Shown: positions 51,112 through 60,688, numbered from the stretch's first letter. The stretch is DNA of 64,000 nucleotides from Rhabdobacter roseus (GCF_014202275.1 NZ_JACHGF010000003.1:913250-977249); one strand, 5' to 3'. The notes: generated from the sequence alone by a model not told the origin. Program-made: numbers and translations.

Positions 51112-52506
51112 TCAAAGCTTTATAAACTCAACGCGGCGGTTGTTGGCTTTGGCTTCGGGCGTGGTGTTGGGGGTGAGGGGTTCGCTTTCGCCCTTGCCGT
51201 CGGTTTGGAGGCGGTCGCTGCCTACGCCAAACTCTTTATTCAGCGCTTCTTTTACGGCCTCGGCCCGTTTCTTTGACAGCGCCAGGTTGCTGGCCTCATC
51301 GCCATCCGAGTCGGTATGGCCAATGATTTTCACCTTTACCGACGCATTTTCGGTGAGCGTGGCGGCGATGTCTTTTAGTACCGCAAAGGATTCGGGTTTG
51401 ATGGTGGCCGAGTTCACGTCGAAGGTAATGCCCGTGGTCACGAATTTCCCCTCGGTGATGAGCTTCGAGCGGGTGTCGGGCGCGCCCACGGCCAGGCGGA
51501 TGTTGGAGATAAAAACCTGCGCTTCGTCGTTGGATATATCGGCATGGAAACGTACCGCCGAAAGCTGGATGTCGGTCGGGAAGGCCCGGGGGAAATCGAA
51601 CACCTTATTTTCATCAACGTATACCCGCAGACGGCCTTTCTGACGCCACAGCGCTACGTGAAATACCTTGCCGTTGTTATCGGGGTTGATGGGCTGGTAG
51701 TCGTTTATGCCGCGCAGGTCGGTATAGTTTCCGCTTTTGTTGGTTTGTACCAGCTCTACGCTTCCATTGCCCATTTTCCCGTCAAAGGCGAACGTCGCTC
51801 CCCGTCCGGCGGCATCGCGGTTAATTTGCTGGGAGGCGTCCTGTACCTCGTGGAGGGTCGTGAGGAGGCGGCGTTGGTAGGCGTATTCTTTGTTCCAGTT
51901 ATTATAAACCAGGTCGTACTCCAGGGTGAAGTTTTCGGGCAGGGCGTTGATAAACTCCGGAATGTAGCTGGCGTTGCTGGTTTTACCAATCATCAGCCAC
52001 TTGCCGTCGTAGCCGTCAATGGTCACTACCTCGGCCGAAGCGTTGGTATTCCACTTGGCCGGAAAATCCCCCACGGCATCCTGGGCAAAATCCTCGGCGG
52101 CCACAATTTTCTCGCCGGGCATGAAGTCAAACTTGCTGTACGCTTTTAGGGTAGGCTTGGCGGGTTCGACGGCTTTCCCGCCCGTAGAAGTACCTCCCGA
52201 CGCGCGGCCTTCGGATGATCCTCCGCCTGTATTGTCTTCGGAGCTTTCGGCAGAGGTACCTTTCTGGTCGTTTTTTTCTTCCTTGGCGGTTTTATCTTTC
52301 TTTTTAAAGATGTTCCCAATGCCTTCCTCTACTTTGTCAAAGCCCCTGTCGATGGTCTGATCAATTTTACGATTGGCCCGGTTTTCGGCCTGGCGCTCGG
52401 CTACCTTGCCGGGGCTATTGATCCGGATTTGGGCCCCGGCCTCCGCTAAAGCCAGGAGTGCTAGCCCGACCACCAATGTACTGATTCTTGCTACCTTCAT
52501 GATCAT
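51112..52506 (-). CDS. OmpA family outer membrane lipoprotein-like protein
   Basis: 464 residues from the Met at 52506 (a Met two codons later is equivalent). Signal peptide ISTLVVGLALLALAEAGAQ. A charged Lys/Glu and Ser/Gly linker (~60-115) is followed by a jelly-roll-like middle domain (FDFMPGEKIVAAEDFAQDAVGDFPAKW; LRVYVDENKVFDFPRAFPTDIQ), then a C-terminal OmpA peptidoglycan-binding domain (~355-464) with KVKIIGHTDSDGDEASNLALSKKRAEAVKEAL and a NNRRVEF end. It probably tethers the outer membrane to the wall. Confidence 0.85.
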   Translation of the reverse strand: MIMKVARISTLVVGLALLALAEAGAQIRINSPGKVAERQAENRANRKIDQTIDRGFDKVEEGIGNIFKKKDKTAKEEKNDQKGTSAESSEDNTGGGSSEGRASGGTSTGGKAVEPAKPTLKAYSKFDFMPGEKIVAAEDFAQDAVGDFPAKWNTNASAEVVTIDGYDGKWLMIGKTSNASYIPEFINALPENFTLEYDLVYNNWNKEYAYQRRLLTTLHEVQDASQQINRDAAGRGATFAFDGKMGNGSVELVQTNKSGNYTDLRGINDYQPINPDNNGKVFHVALWRQKGRLRVYVDENKVFDFPRAFPTDIQLSAVRFHADISNDEAQVFISNIRLAVGAPDTRSKLITEGKFVTTGITFDVNSATIKPESFAVLKDIAATLTENASVKVKIIGHTDSDGDEASNLALSKKRAEAVKEALNKEFGVGSDRLQTDGKGESEPLTPNTTPEAKANNRRVEFIKL

Positions 52507-52595
52507 GCGTTGGTTAGTAGATTCAGTAAAGGTAGCCATCGCGTTATTTTTTTGCCCGTTGATTGCGTAGTCGGGGCTTTCTACTGAGTAATTGG

Positions 52596-53357
52596 TCAAT
52601 TCCGAAAAGACCGGACTTTCAACAAATTATTCAATACGTCCTTGCGGCTGCGCGATACGGTCAGCTCGCTGCCGTCAGACATGATTACGTAGCCGCCGTC
52701 GGAGCGGACGTACTTGCGGAGGTGGTCCAGGCTAATGAGGTGCGAGTGGTGAATCCGGGCAAAATTAGAGTTCTCCAGCAGCTCTTCTACCTCCTTCAGC
52801 GTACGGCAGATCAGGATTGGGTTTTGGTTATTCAAGAAAATACGCGTGTAGTTGCTGTCTGACTCACAGCGCACGATGTCCGCGATTTCGACGTACTCCA
52901 CGCCCACGGTAGTAGGCAGGGCGATTTTTTGGGGCTGAAAACGGTCCCGATCCAGGATGCTGCGCAGAAAACTCAGCTGGCTCTGAACATCGGACTGGGA
53001 TTTTTTCTCGCTCAATTTCTCCACGCATTTCACCAGCTCATCGGCGTCGATGGGCTTCAGGAGGTAGTCGAAGGCGCTGTACTTGAAAGCCTTCACGGCA
53101 AACTGATCGTAAGCGGTCGTGAATACCACGTCGAAGTTTTGCTTGGCCACACGGTTGAGCAGCTCGAAGCCGTTGTAGACGGGCATTTCGATGTCCAGAA
53201 AAAGTACGTCGAACGAGTTACGCCCGATGGCCTCCAGGGCCTCCTCGGCGCGGTTGTACTTGCCTACTACTTCCACCGCCGGGCAGTAGGCTTTCAGCAA
53301 AATATCGAGGCTTTCGGTGCAGTGCTTTTCATCATCGACGAGTATGGCTTTCATCAT
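52596..53357 (-). CDS. LytTR family response regulator
   Basis: 253 residues. Receiver domain with Asp8/Asp9, phospho-acceptor Asp55 (VLFLDIEMPVYNG) and Lys in DYLLKPIDA. C-terminal LytTR DNA-binding domain (~145-250): YVEIADIVRCESDSNYTRIFL and the FARIHHSHLISLDHLRKYVRSDGGYVIMSDGSELTVSRSRKDVL region are typical. The start overlaps the end of the LytS-like kinase gene by four bases, so they form an operon. Confidence 0.92.
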   Translation of the reverse strand: MMKAILVDDEKHCTESLDILLKAYCPAVEVVGKYNRAEEALEAIGRNSFDVLFLDIEMPVYNGFELLNRVAKQNFDVVFTTAYDQFAVKAFKYSAFDYLLKPIDADELVKCVEKLSEKKSQSDVQSQLSFLRSILDRDRFQPQKIALPTTVGVEYVEIADIVRCESDSNYTRIFLNNQNPILICRTLKEVEELLENSNFARIHHSHLISLDHLRKYVRSDGGYVIMSDGSELTVSRSRKDVLNNLLKVRSFRN

Positions 53358-54187
53358 AGCATAAAGGGTTTAAAGGATAGTTCGATGCGCGTACCCTGCC
53401 TCGTGGGGCGGGAGCCCTCAGGACCGTAAGAAGGGGTATCGATGTGTACGCGCATATCGGTTTTGTATTTTTGGTTCAGGAGCCGGAGCCTTTCTTCAGC
53501 CATGAGCAGGCCGGCATCTTCGTCGGCCCGGAGGGCGCTGGGCAGCCCGGTTCCGCCCGGCTTTCGGTCGAAGCCATTGTCTTCCAGCACAATGTGGTAC
53601 TTCCCCAGGTGGCGGTTTACACTCAGTCGCAGCATTCCCTCGCCCGTTTGGGGTACCAGCCCGTGCCAGATGGCGTTTTCTACGTAGGTATGCAGCAGCA
53701 ACGAAGGGATCCAGACGGCTTCGGGAGCCACGCTATCATCCACAAAGTACATAAACTTAAAAGGTTTATCAAACCGCAGGCTCTCCATTTCTACGTACAG
53801 GCGGATCGTCTCGGCCTCCTCGTCAAGCTTGACGAAGTCGCGCTGGGAGCCGGTGATGATCCGGCGCATGAGCCGGGAAAAGAGCGTCAGGTAGCGCGAG
53901 GCCTTCTGCGAATCGTTCCGTAAAATGTGGTAGTTGATGGCATTCAGGTTGTTGAACAGGAAGTGTGAGTTGATCTGCGAACGCAGCAACTTTACTTCTA
54001 ATTGGGCTATTTCCCGGTCGAGATCCACGGCTGATAGAAAGGATAAACTCCTGGTGCATTGGTGTGGGAGCCAATAGCCTACAGGCAGATGTTGTAGGTT
54101 CGAAATTACCGCAATCCCTTTATAAGAATGTCCAACATTTAGCGGATTACGCAGATCAACCCCTAACTTGAATAGTTGGGCTATCAT
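53354..54187 (-). CDS. LytS-type histidine kinase, sensor domain missing
   Basis: 277 residues from the ATG at 54187. The kinase core is complete: EIAQLEVKLLRSQINSHFLFNNLNAINYH (usual NPHF is NSHF here; His retained), YVENAIWHGLVPQ N-box, LEDNGFDRK G1-like and MAEERLRLLNQKY. But only ~55 residues precede the core, and the first ~45 (FKLGVDLRNPLNVGHSYKGI and on) resemble neither a sensor nor a membrane segment. The gene appears to have lost its 7TM/sensor part, perhaps by deletion against lpxH. The true start could be an internal GTG. It remains coupled to the LytTR gene. Confidence 0.75.
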   Translation of the reverse strand: MIAQLFKLGVDLRNPLNVGHSYKGIAVISNLQHLPVGYWLPHQCTRSLSFLSAVDLDREIAQLEVKLLRSQINSHFLFNNLNAINYHILRNDSQKASRYLTLFSRLMRRIITGSQRDFVKLDEEAETIRLYVEMESLRFDKPFKFMYFVDDSVAPEAVWIPSLLLHTYVENAIWHGLVPQTGEGMLRLSVNRHLGKYHIVLEDNGFDRKPGGTGLPSALRADEDAGLLMAEERLRLLNQKYKTDMRVHIDTPSYGPEGSRPTRQGTRIELSFKPFML

Positions 54188-54255
54188 TCGGTAGTCGGGT
54201 TTGGTAACAGATCCAACCGAACGTCGTAACTTGCGCACTCTTTTGAAGCATACCC

Positions 54256-55059
54256 ATGACTCCAGCAATACCTACGGAACTTCTTTCCCTCTTCCCCGGG
54301 CAACGCCTCTATTTCTCTTCCGACTTCCACCTGGGCGCGCCCAATCCTGAGCGTAGCCGGGCCCGCGAAAGGCTGATTGTAAGCTGGTTGGATTCCATAA
54401 AAGCGGATGCCCAACTAATTTTCCTGGTGGGCGATATCTTCGATTTTTGGTTTGAATACAAGCACGCCGTCCCCAAGGGGTACGTCAGGCTCCTGGGCAA
54501 GCTGGCCGAGCTGTCGGACGATGGCATCCAGTTGGTGTTTTTTACCGGCAATCACGACATGTGGATGTCAGACTACTTCACCGATGAGCTGGGGGCTACC
54601 ATACACCGGGTGCCCGTCAGGTACCAGGTCACCCTGCCTACGGGCGAAGAAAAAGCGCTGCTGGTGGGCCACGGCGACGGGCTCGGGCCGGGCGATCACT
54701 TTTACAAGCAGCTCAAACGGGTGTTTGAGAACCCCCTGGCACGCTGGTCGTTTCGACAGCTCCACCCCGACCTGGGCATCCGGATCGCGACGGGCTGGTC
54801 GAAACGCAGCCGGATCACGAACATCAAAAAGGGAGAAGAACAGTTTTTGGGCGAAGAACGCGAATGGCTTTTTCAGTACTGCCGGGCCATGGAGCAGCTG
54901 CTCCACCACGACTACTACATTTTTGGCCACCGGCACCTACCCCTGGACCTGCGCGTGACCGACAACAGCCGGTACATCAACCTGGGCGAATGGGTAAGCC
55001 AGCAAACCTACGCTACCTTTGACGGCCTGAGCGTACAGCTAGGTACTTTTGGCAAATAG
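54256..55059 (+). CDS. lpxH: UDP-2,3-diacylglucosamine diphosphatase (LpxH-type)
   Basis: 267 residues. Cleaves UDP-2,3-diacylglucosamine to lipid X in lipid A synthesis. Calcineurin-like metal motifs are in order: YFSSDFHLGA, GDIFDFWFEY, FFTGNHDMWM, VGHGDGLG, and YYIFGHRHLPLDL with the final His ligands. Length and the HGD/GHRH pattern fit LpxH of Bacteroidota. Divergent from the truncated kinase, 68 bp away. Confidence 0.88.
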   Translation: MTPAIPTELLSLFPGQRLYFSSDFHLGAPNPERSRARERLIVSWLDSIKADAQLIFLVGDIFDFWFEYKHAVPKGYVRLLGKLAELSDDGIQLVFFTGNHDMWMSDYFTDELGATIHRVPVRYQVTLPTGEEKALLVGHGDGLGPGDHFYKQLKRVFENPLARWSFRQLHPDLGIRIATGWSKRSRITNIKKGEEQFLGEEREWLFQYCRAMEQLLHHDYYIFGHRHLPLDLRVTDNSRYINLGEWVSQQTYATFDGLSVQLGTFGK

Positions 55060-55074
55060 AAGGATGTTGATGGA

Positions 55075-55791
55075 CTAGGGCTCCCTGATAAAGTCCTGCC
55101 GCGTCATGCTTTCGCGTGGGGTCTGGTTCAGATCCTGCCGGTACTCCTTCTTTTTCAAGTCGCCGTTCTTCACGGATTTGATGAAGTTATTCCAGGCAAA
55201 AGGATTCAGGAACGGAAAGGTAGTGACAAAGCTTTTATTGGCCGCCGACTCCCGCCCAAAGAGCAGCTGATCCATGGTGTAGCGGTAGTTGGTCTGGGCG
55301 TTGTTAGGTACCTGAGCGGCCATCCGGGTGAGGTAGTCCTGATCGGTACTGCGCGCCAGAGCGTCGCGGTCGGCCTGGTCGGGGAGTCGCATTTCCAAAA
55401 AGGCCTTCTTGAATTCCTCTTCGGTAGCGTAGGGGTACACCCGTACTTCGGCCAGCATCTGTACGTCTTCGCGCATGGCAATGATGGCCGAGTAGGTTTC
55501 GGCGTTGTAGTTGCGCGGGATCACGTGGTACTGCGTTTTGTACCCCACGTAGGTGTACACAATGCTATCACCGGGAAACACCGGAATGGAAAAGTACCCG
55601 ACGTGGTCGGCCAGGGTACCTTTACCCGCTTTGGGAATAAAAATATAAGCGCCGGGCAACCGCTCGGAGTTTCCTCCGGCCACCACGACCCCCGTAAAGA
55701 TGATCGCTTTTTGCTGCCCCTGCGCCGCGGCGTCGGGGCTGCTCAGCCAGCTGGCCAGTACGACAAAAAATACTATGATGATGTTTTTCAT
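55075..55791 (-). CDS. Carboxypeptidase-regulatory-like domain protein, secreted
   Basis: 238 residues with a signal peptide (IIIVFFVVLASWLSSPDAAAQ). Residues ~30-110 are a CarboxypepD_reg-like beta-sandwich (FTGVVVAGGNSERLPGAYIFIPKAGKGTLADHVGYFSIPVFPGDSIVYTYVGYK), the same fold as the N-terminus of SusC-type receptors, here standing alone. The C-terminal half is helical and charged. Function unknown; periplasmic or outer-membrane attachment is likely. Confidence 0.75.
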   Translation of the reverse strand: MKNIIIVFFVVLASWLSSPDAAAQGQQKAIIFTGVVVAGGNSERLPGAYIFIPKAGKGTLADHVGYFSIPVFPGDSIVYTYVGYKTQYHVIPRNYNAETYSAIIAMREDVQMLAEVRVYPYATEEEFKKAFLEMRLPDQADRDALARSTDQDYLTRMAAQVPNNAQTNYRYTMDQLLFGRESAANKSFVTTFPFLNPFAWNNFIKSVKNGDLKKKEYRQDLNQTPRESMTRQDFIREP

Positions 55792-55985
55792 TCCTGCAAA
55801 TCTTTATTTCTAATTTCTAATGGGTCAAGGACTTACCTTCGCTGTTTTTTAGGCTGCCAGCCAAGGTTCAAAAAAGCAAATGATCAAAAAGGTACTTGGG
55901 CGAGGTACCTGAAAGTACCTGCTAGTACCAAAACGCCCGGCTGATCGGCGCATTGCTTCGGATTAAGTATAAATAGTTGTGCCAA

Positions 55986-56819
55986 TCACGAAAACAGCTT
56001 GATGAAAGTTACGATGAACGGCGCCGACAGCAACAAGCCGTCGAACCGGTCCAGGAAACCGCCGTGGCCCGGTATGGTACTTCCCGAATCTTTAATGGCA
56101 ATGCTGCGCTTAAAGAGAGACTCCACCAGGTCGCCGTAGGTACCTACCACCACAATAATAGCCCCGATGCAGTACCATTTCCAGGGTTCGAAGGTACGAA
56201 AGTAAAAGCCCAGAACAAAGGCTACGAGGGCCGCAAAGGCCGCTCCACCCAGGGCTCCCTCCCAGGATTTCTTGGGCGAAACGCGCTCAAACAGTTTTCG
56301 CCGGCCAAATTTGGTGCCGGCAAAGTACGCCCCGATGTCGGTAGCCCACAGCAGCAACAAACTACCCATTACGATTTCGTAGTTGTAAATACCCCCACGA
56401 ATGGCCATGGCGATGATGAGCGAAAAAGGTAGCGCGACGTAGATGATCCCCAGGAACGTAAAGCCAATGTTGGTAAAGGGTTTCAGATCGTTCTTTTTGT
56501 ACAGCTTGATAAAAAAAATCATGGCAAGCAAAGGGCTGATCAGAAAGTAATTTTCAAAAGCGACAATTTCCTTTTCGATCAAATACGTCAGCAGGATCAT
56601 CACGATCCCGCACAAGGTACCGTAGTGAGTCAGGGGCTGGTTGCCATCGAGGCCCAGCAGCTTGTAAAACTCCAGCTGCGTAAGAGCACTAATGGTACAA
56701 AACAACAGCATGAAGGTCAGGTCGTTGTAAAGTACCCCCAGCACAATAATGCCCACGCCCACGATAGCCGCCACAACGCGTTGCTGCAGGTTATTCAGTT
56801 TCTCTAAGCGTGGCGTCAT
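55986..56819 (-). CDS. cdsA: Phosphatidate cytidylyltransferase CdsA
   Basis: 277 residues, a polytopic inner membrane enzyme making CDP-diacylglycerol from phosphatidate and CTP. The signature is intact: GDLVESLFKRSIAIKDSGST, then IPGHGGFLDRFDGLL near the C-terminus. About eight hydrophobic helices. Its start overlaps the DUF2007 gene by 29 bases, so they are co-transcribed. Confidence 0.94.
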   Translation of the reverse strand: MTPRLEKLNNLQQRVVAAIVGVGIIVLGVLYNDLTFMLLFCTISALTQLEFYKLLGLDGNQPLTHYGTLCGIVMILLTYLIEKEIVAFENYFLISPLLAMIFFIKLYKKNDLKPFTNIGFTFLGIIYVALPFSLIIAMAIRGGIYNYEIVMGSLLLLWATDIGAYFAGTKFGRRKLFERVSPKKSWEGALGGAAFAALVAFVLGFYFRTFEPWKWYCIGAIIVVVGTYGDLVESLFKRSIAIKDSGSTIPGHGGFLDRFDGLLLSAPFIVTFIKLFS

Positions 56820-57009
56820 GGGTCAGGATCTGTTTGGCGGCCTGGGCGTCTTCTACGGGTACATGTACCTCACATAACCCGAAAATAACGTAGCTGCTGG
56901 ATTGTTTATTCAGAATGACGGCGTTGATCCCGTTTTCTTCCAGCACCGACCGGGCTATTTCGGCCCGCACTACCTGACTCGTTTCAAATACCTTTTCCCA
57001 ATTATCCAT
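56791..57009 (-). CDS. DUF2007 domain-containing protein
   Basis: 72 residues. Small ferredoxin-like domain: WEKVFETSQVVRAEIARSVLEENGINAVILNKQSSSYVIFGLCEVHVPVEDAQAAKQIL, the standard pattern of putative signal-transducing proteins (DUF2007). It often precedes cdsA in Bacteroidota, as here, with a 29-base overlap. The role is unknown. Confidence 0.88.
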   Translation of the reverse strand: MDNWEKVFETSQVVRAEIARSVLEENGINAVILNKQSSSYVIFGLCEVHVPVEDAQAAKQILTHDATLRETE

Positions 57010-57072
57010 TCTACTCTAGTATAGATTACGTTCAAAAATGATCACTTGTGGCTACTTGCTACTATTATTTTC

Positions 57073-58038
57073 TCAAAGTATTTTTTCTGTGCTCTCCAGG
57101 GGACGGTTTTTGCGCACCCAAACTCCGTAGAGCAAGGCTCCGGTGATGCCCAACGAGAGCAGCGCGGTAACCAGCGACACCGTCTCGGTATCTTCGATGT
57201 CGATCGGGATGGCTTTCCGGTGGTAGAGGTACATCATGAATACCGTGAAGCCGTTATTGACAAAATGCGCAAAGATTGCGATCGACAACCGCCCCGACCA
57301 GTAGTACAGGTACCCAAACATGGCACCGAGCAGCATCCGGGGCAAAAACCCGTAAAACTGCACGTGAATGGCGCTGAATACGATGGCCGATACCCAGATC
57401 GCCGTGTGCACGCTGGCCCATTCTTCGGCTAGTTTCCGCTGCAACACGCCCCGGAAAAGTACCTCTTCGCCGACGGAAGGAATAAACCCGATCACGACGA
57501 TGGCGATCAACAGCTGCCCGGCCGACTCGAACTGCACCAGGTGCTTGGTGAGCTTGCCTAGTTGATCTTCTTTGGCGCGCATCCATTGCTCCACACCCTG
57601 TAGCCCTTCGGGTAGGCTCATCTGGTTGTTCCACTCGATCATGAGGCTATTGAAAGGCATGAAAGCCACGACCAGCAGGAATACCATCAGCCAGGTAGTG
57701 GCCGACGAGGCCGGACGGAAGTCAAAATCGGCCCAGCGCCGCCGCTCGATCAGGTACCAGTACAGCAGCGAAGGTACCAGAAACGTAAGTACATGGGCCG
57801 TAGCCTGCAAGAGCATGAGCGCGTACCAGCCGTTGGGTACCTGCGAGGGGTCCTGCAAGAGCGTCGCGATGATGTCCATGGATACCGCGCCGTCCATAGA
57901 CAGGTACCCAATCAGGAGCAAAGCCGCCAGTAAATTCCCGACCGACATGCCGACCAGGATAAATCCGACGAGGACCAGCAGGCTTCGCCAGGTGTTAGGT
58001 ACCCGTGGACGTGAGGTACTTGGAGTTATTTCTACCAT
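57073..58038 (-). CDS. CPBP family intramembrane metalloprotease
   Basis: 321 residues, about eight membrane helices. The CPBP (CAAX protease and bacteriocin-processing) motifs are present: SVGEEVLFRGVLQRKLAE (EExxxR), FSAIHVQFYGFLPRMLLGAMFG (FxxxH) and HFVNNGFTV (HxxxN) near residue 260. Cleaves within the membrane; substrates in Bacteroidota are unknown. Separated from the DUF2007 gene by 63 bp on the same strand, possibly one operon. Confidence 0.88.
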   Translation of the reverse strand: MVEITPSTSRPRVPNTWRSLLVLVGFILVGMSVGNLLAALLLIGYLSMDGAVSMDIIATLLQDPSQVPNGWYALMLLQATAHVLTFLVPSLLYWYLIERRRWADFDFRPASSATTWLMVFLLVVAFMPFNSLMIEWNNQMSLPEGLQGVEQWMRAKEDQLGKLTKHLVQFESAGQLLIAIVVIGFIPSVGEEVLFRGVLQRKLAEEWASVHTAIWVSAIVFSAIHVQFYGFLPRMLLGAMFGYLYYWSGRLSIAIFAHFVNNGFTVFMMYLYHRKAIPIDIEDTETVSLVTALLSLGITGALLYGVWVRKNRPLESTEKIL

Positions 58039-58170
58039 AATTCCGTAAATTTACGGCTAAATTCCTGTTCAGGAACATCTTTCTGGTTGGGATTGTATAA
58101 AATAAAGAAACTATCGGACTGCGTCCGGGTGTTTGATGGGCAAGATAATCAGTAAAGTGTAAGTACAAGC

Positions 58171-59169
58171 ATGGTCAAGATTGGGAATATTGAATTAGGG
58201 GAATTTCCGTTGCTGCTGGCCCCCATGGAAGACGTGAGCGATCCGCCCTTCCGGGCCGTCTGCAAGGAGAATGGCGCGGACCTGATGTACACGGAGTTCA
58301 TTTCGTCGGAGGGCTTGATCCGCGACGCCGCCAAGAGCGTCCGGAAGCTCGACATCTTTGAGTACGAGCGCCCCATAGGCATCCAGCTTTTCGGCAGCGA
58401 CATCGAAACCATGCGCGCTTGTACGGAAATTGCTACCCAGGCCAGTCCCGACCTGATCGACATCAACTACGGCTGCCCGGTTAAGAATGTAGCCTGCCGT
58501 GGGGCGGGTGCCGCGCTATTGCAGGACATCCCCAAGATGGTTCGGATGACCGAGGCCGTGGTGAAAGCCACCCACCTACCCGTGACGGTTAAGACGCGCC
58601 TGGGCTGGGACGACACCACCAAGAATATTCTGGAAGTGGCCGAGCGGCTGCAAGATATAGGCATTCAGGCCCTGACCGTACACGGCCGCACGCGCGTACA
58701 GATGTACAAGGGCGCCGCCGACTGGACGCTCATCGGGCGGATCAAGGAAAATCCGCGCACGACGATTCCGATCTTCGGCAACGGCGACATCGACAGCCCC
58801 CAGAAAGCCCTGGCCTACAAAAACCGCTACGGCGTGGACGGCATCATGATTGGTCGGGCGTCCATTGGGTACCCCTGGATTTTTAACGAAGTGAAGCATT
58901 ACCTCCGCACGGGTGAGCTATTGACCCCTCCTACCCTGGCCGCGCGCGTAGAAGCCTGCCGCAAGCACCTGGATTTTTCGGTGCGCTGGAAAGGCGAGAT
59001 TACCGGCATTCTGGAAATGCGCCGCCACTACACCAACTACTTCCGGGGCCTCAACCACTTCAAACCCTACCGGATGCGGTTGGTGGAGAGCTTGTCGCAC
59101 GAGGAGTTAAACGGCATCCTGAGCGAAATTTCTGAAGCCTACCACCAGGCCGAATTCGTGACGGCATGA
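58171..59169 (+). CDS. dusB: tRNA-dihydrouridine synthase DusB
   Basis: 332 residues. FMN-dependent enzyme that reduces uridine in the tRNA D-loop. The PLLLAPMEDVSDPPFR opening, IDINYGCPVKNVACRGAGAALL with the catalytic Cys region, VTVKTRLGWD, LTVHGRTRVQMYKGAADW and GNGDIDSPQKA are in the standard order. Its stop overlaps the start of the transporter gene by four bases. Confidence 0.92.
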   Translation: MVKIGNIELGEFPLLLAPMEDVSDPPFRAVCKENGADLMYTEFISSEGLIRDAAKSVRKLDIFEYERPIGIQLFGSDIETMRACTEIATQASPDLIDINYGCPVKNVACRGAGAALLQDIPKMVRMTEAVVKATHLPVTVKTRLGWDDTTKNILEVAERLQDIGIQALTVHGRTRVQMYKGAADWTLIGRIKENPRTTIPIFGNGDIDSPQKALAYKNRYGVDGIMIGRASIGYPWIFNEVKHYLRTGELLTPPTLAARVEACRKHLDFSVRWKGEITGILEMRRHYTNYFRGLNHFKPYRMRLVESLSHEELNGILSEISEAYHQAEFVTA

Positions 59170-60107
59170 GCAGCAAATCCATTACCAGCTCCAACGCCCC
59201 CATTCCCCTGATCGCCTGGGGTCTGCTCGGACTACTGGCTTTGGTGTGGGGTAGTTCGTTTATTCTTATCAAAAAAAGTTTACTGGCTTACAGCGTCACC
59301 GAAGTGGCCGCGGGCCGGGTTTTCCTGGCTTTTGTTTTCTTTTTTCCCGTACTGGTCCGCAGCTACAAAATCATCCCCCGGTTTTTGTTAAAGTACCTTT
59401 TCCTGTCGGGGCTGCTGGGGTACTTAGTACCGGCTTTTCTGATCGCCGAGGCGGGTAGTCACCTCAACAGCGCGCTGGTAGGTACCCTCAACGCCCTGAG
59501 TCCGCTGTTCACGATGCTGATCGGCGTGCTGCTCTTTGGGCAGCGCTCCCGCCTCATGCAGGTGGTGGGGCTGCTGGTGGCGCTGGGCGGAGCCCTGATG
59601 CTCATCCTGACGCACAACGGTACTTCGTTTTCGGTAATTAATCCCTACGTCATTCTGGCCATTGCGGCTACGCTTTGCTACGGCACCAACATCAACATCG
59701 TGGCAAGGTACCTCCGGGAGCTCCCACCACTAATCTCTACCGCCTGGATTTTTGCCGGCGTGGGGCCTATGGCGTTGGGCATGTTGCTGTACACGGGTTT
59801 TTTTACCAAAATGTCCAACCCCGCCAACCTGGTTCCTTCCTCGGCCTTGCTTAGTTTGGGCGTGTTGGCTTCGGGACTGATGTCGGTCATTTTTAATCGT
59901 GTCATTCAGCTATCCAGTGCGGTATTTGCGGCCTCCGTGACCTACCTGATGCCCATCGTGGCGTTGTCGTGGGGGCTGCTCGACCAGGAGTCCATCGGGC
60001 CACAGCAGTGGGGAGGTACTTTCGTGATCCTGGCGGGGGTGTACCTTATCAATAGGAAAGCCAAAAGCCGCCCGCCCAGTACCCCGGAACCAAACCACAA
60101 GCCATGA
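59166..60107 (+). CDS. DMT superfamily transporter (EamA)
   Basis: 313 residues with ten hydrophobic helices arranged as two EamA repeats; LLALVWGSSFILIKKSLLAYSVTEVAAGRVFLAF opens the first and LSLGVLASGLMSVIFNRVIQLSSAVFAASVTYLMPIVALSWG the second. Exports metabolites across the inner membrane; substrate not predictable. Co-translated with dusB (ATGA). Confidence 0.87.
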   Translation: MSSKSITSSNAPIPLIAWGLLGLLALVWGSSFILIKKSLLAYSVTEVAAGRVFLAFVFFFPVLVRSYKIIPRFLLKYLFLSGLLGYLVPAFLIAEAGSHLNSALVGTLNALSPLFTMLIGVLLFGQRSRLMQVVGLLVALGGALMLILTHNGTSFSVINPYVILAIAATLCYGTNINIVARYLRELPPLISTAWIFAGVGPMALGMLLYTGFFTKMSNPANLVPSSALLSLGVLASGLMSVIFNRVIQLSSAVFAASVTYLMPIVALSWGLLDQESIGPQQWGGTFVILAGVYLINRKAKSRPPSTPEPNHKP

Positions 60108-60187
60108 CCGAGGTACTTTTGTGCTGGAAGTACCCCGCAAAGTACCTACCTTAGAGGCCATCTAAACCCAAAAGAAAAGCTACGACC

Positions 60188-60688
60188 ATGCTAAAAGTAA
60201 CCGTAAACGAATCCGATACGCTACAGATCCGGCAGGAGAAGAAACAGTGGTTTATTGGCGACGAGCCCTTTGGAGGGGACGTTGTACGGCTCGACGACCG
60301 CCGGTACCATGTCATCTGGAACGATCGCTCCTTTACCGTGGAGGTACTTGAAACGGACGCGGCGGCCAAGCAGTTTACGCTACGCATCAACGGCCAGCTC
60401 TACACTACCTCCGTGCAGGATCGCTTCGATCTCCTGCTCGAAAGCATGGGCATGAGCCAGGCCGCGGGCACTAAGGTAAATCAGGTGAAGGCCCCCATGC
60501 CCGGCCTCATCCAAACCATCCGGGTGCAGCCCGGTGACCCCGTACAGAAAGGCGACACCCTGCTAGTGCTGGTGGCTATGAAAATGGAAAACGCCATCAA
60601 AGCCCCCGCCGATAGCGTAGTGAAGACCATCCATGTACAGCCCGGCGATAGCGTCGAAAAAAATCAGGTATTGATAGAGTTTGTCTAA
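60188..60688 (+). CDS. Biotin carboxyl carrier protein-like (biotin/lipoyl attachment domain)
   Basis: 166 residues. The C-terminal ~70 residues are a biotinyl domain: VKAPMPGLIQTIRVQPGDPVQKGDTLLVLVAMKMENAIKAP with biotin-accepting Lys132, and a mirrored second half. The N-terminal ~90 residues (YHVIWNDRSFTVEVLE and on) resemble the carrier subunit of propionyl-CoA/acyl-CoA carboxylases. No carboxylase or transferase gene is next to it in the window. Monocistronic, followed by pyrH. Confidence 0.82.
   Translation: MLKVTVNESDTLQIRQEKKQWFIGDEPFGGDVVRLDDRRYHVIWNDRSFTVEVLETDAAAKQFTLRINGQLYTTSVQDRFDLLLESMGMSQAAGTKVNQVKAPMPGLIQTIRVQPGDPVQKGDTLLVLVAMKMENAIKAPADSVVKTIHVQPGDSVEKNQVLIEFV

Noticed and set aside
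54040..54120. GGTTCGAAATTACC near 54086, resembling a tRNA T-arm
   Set aside because: No matching acceptor, D or anticodon stems nearby.
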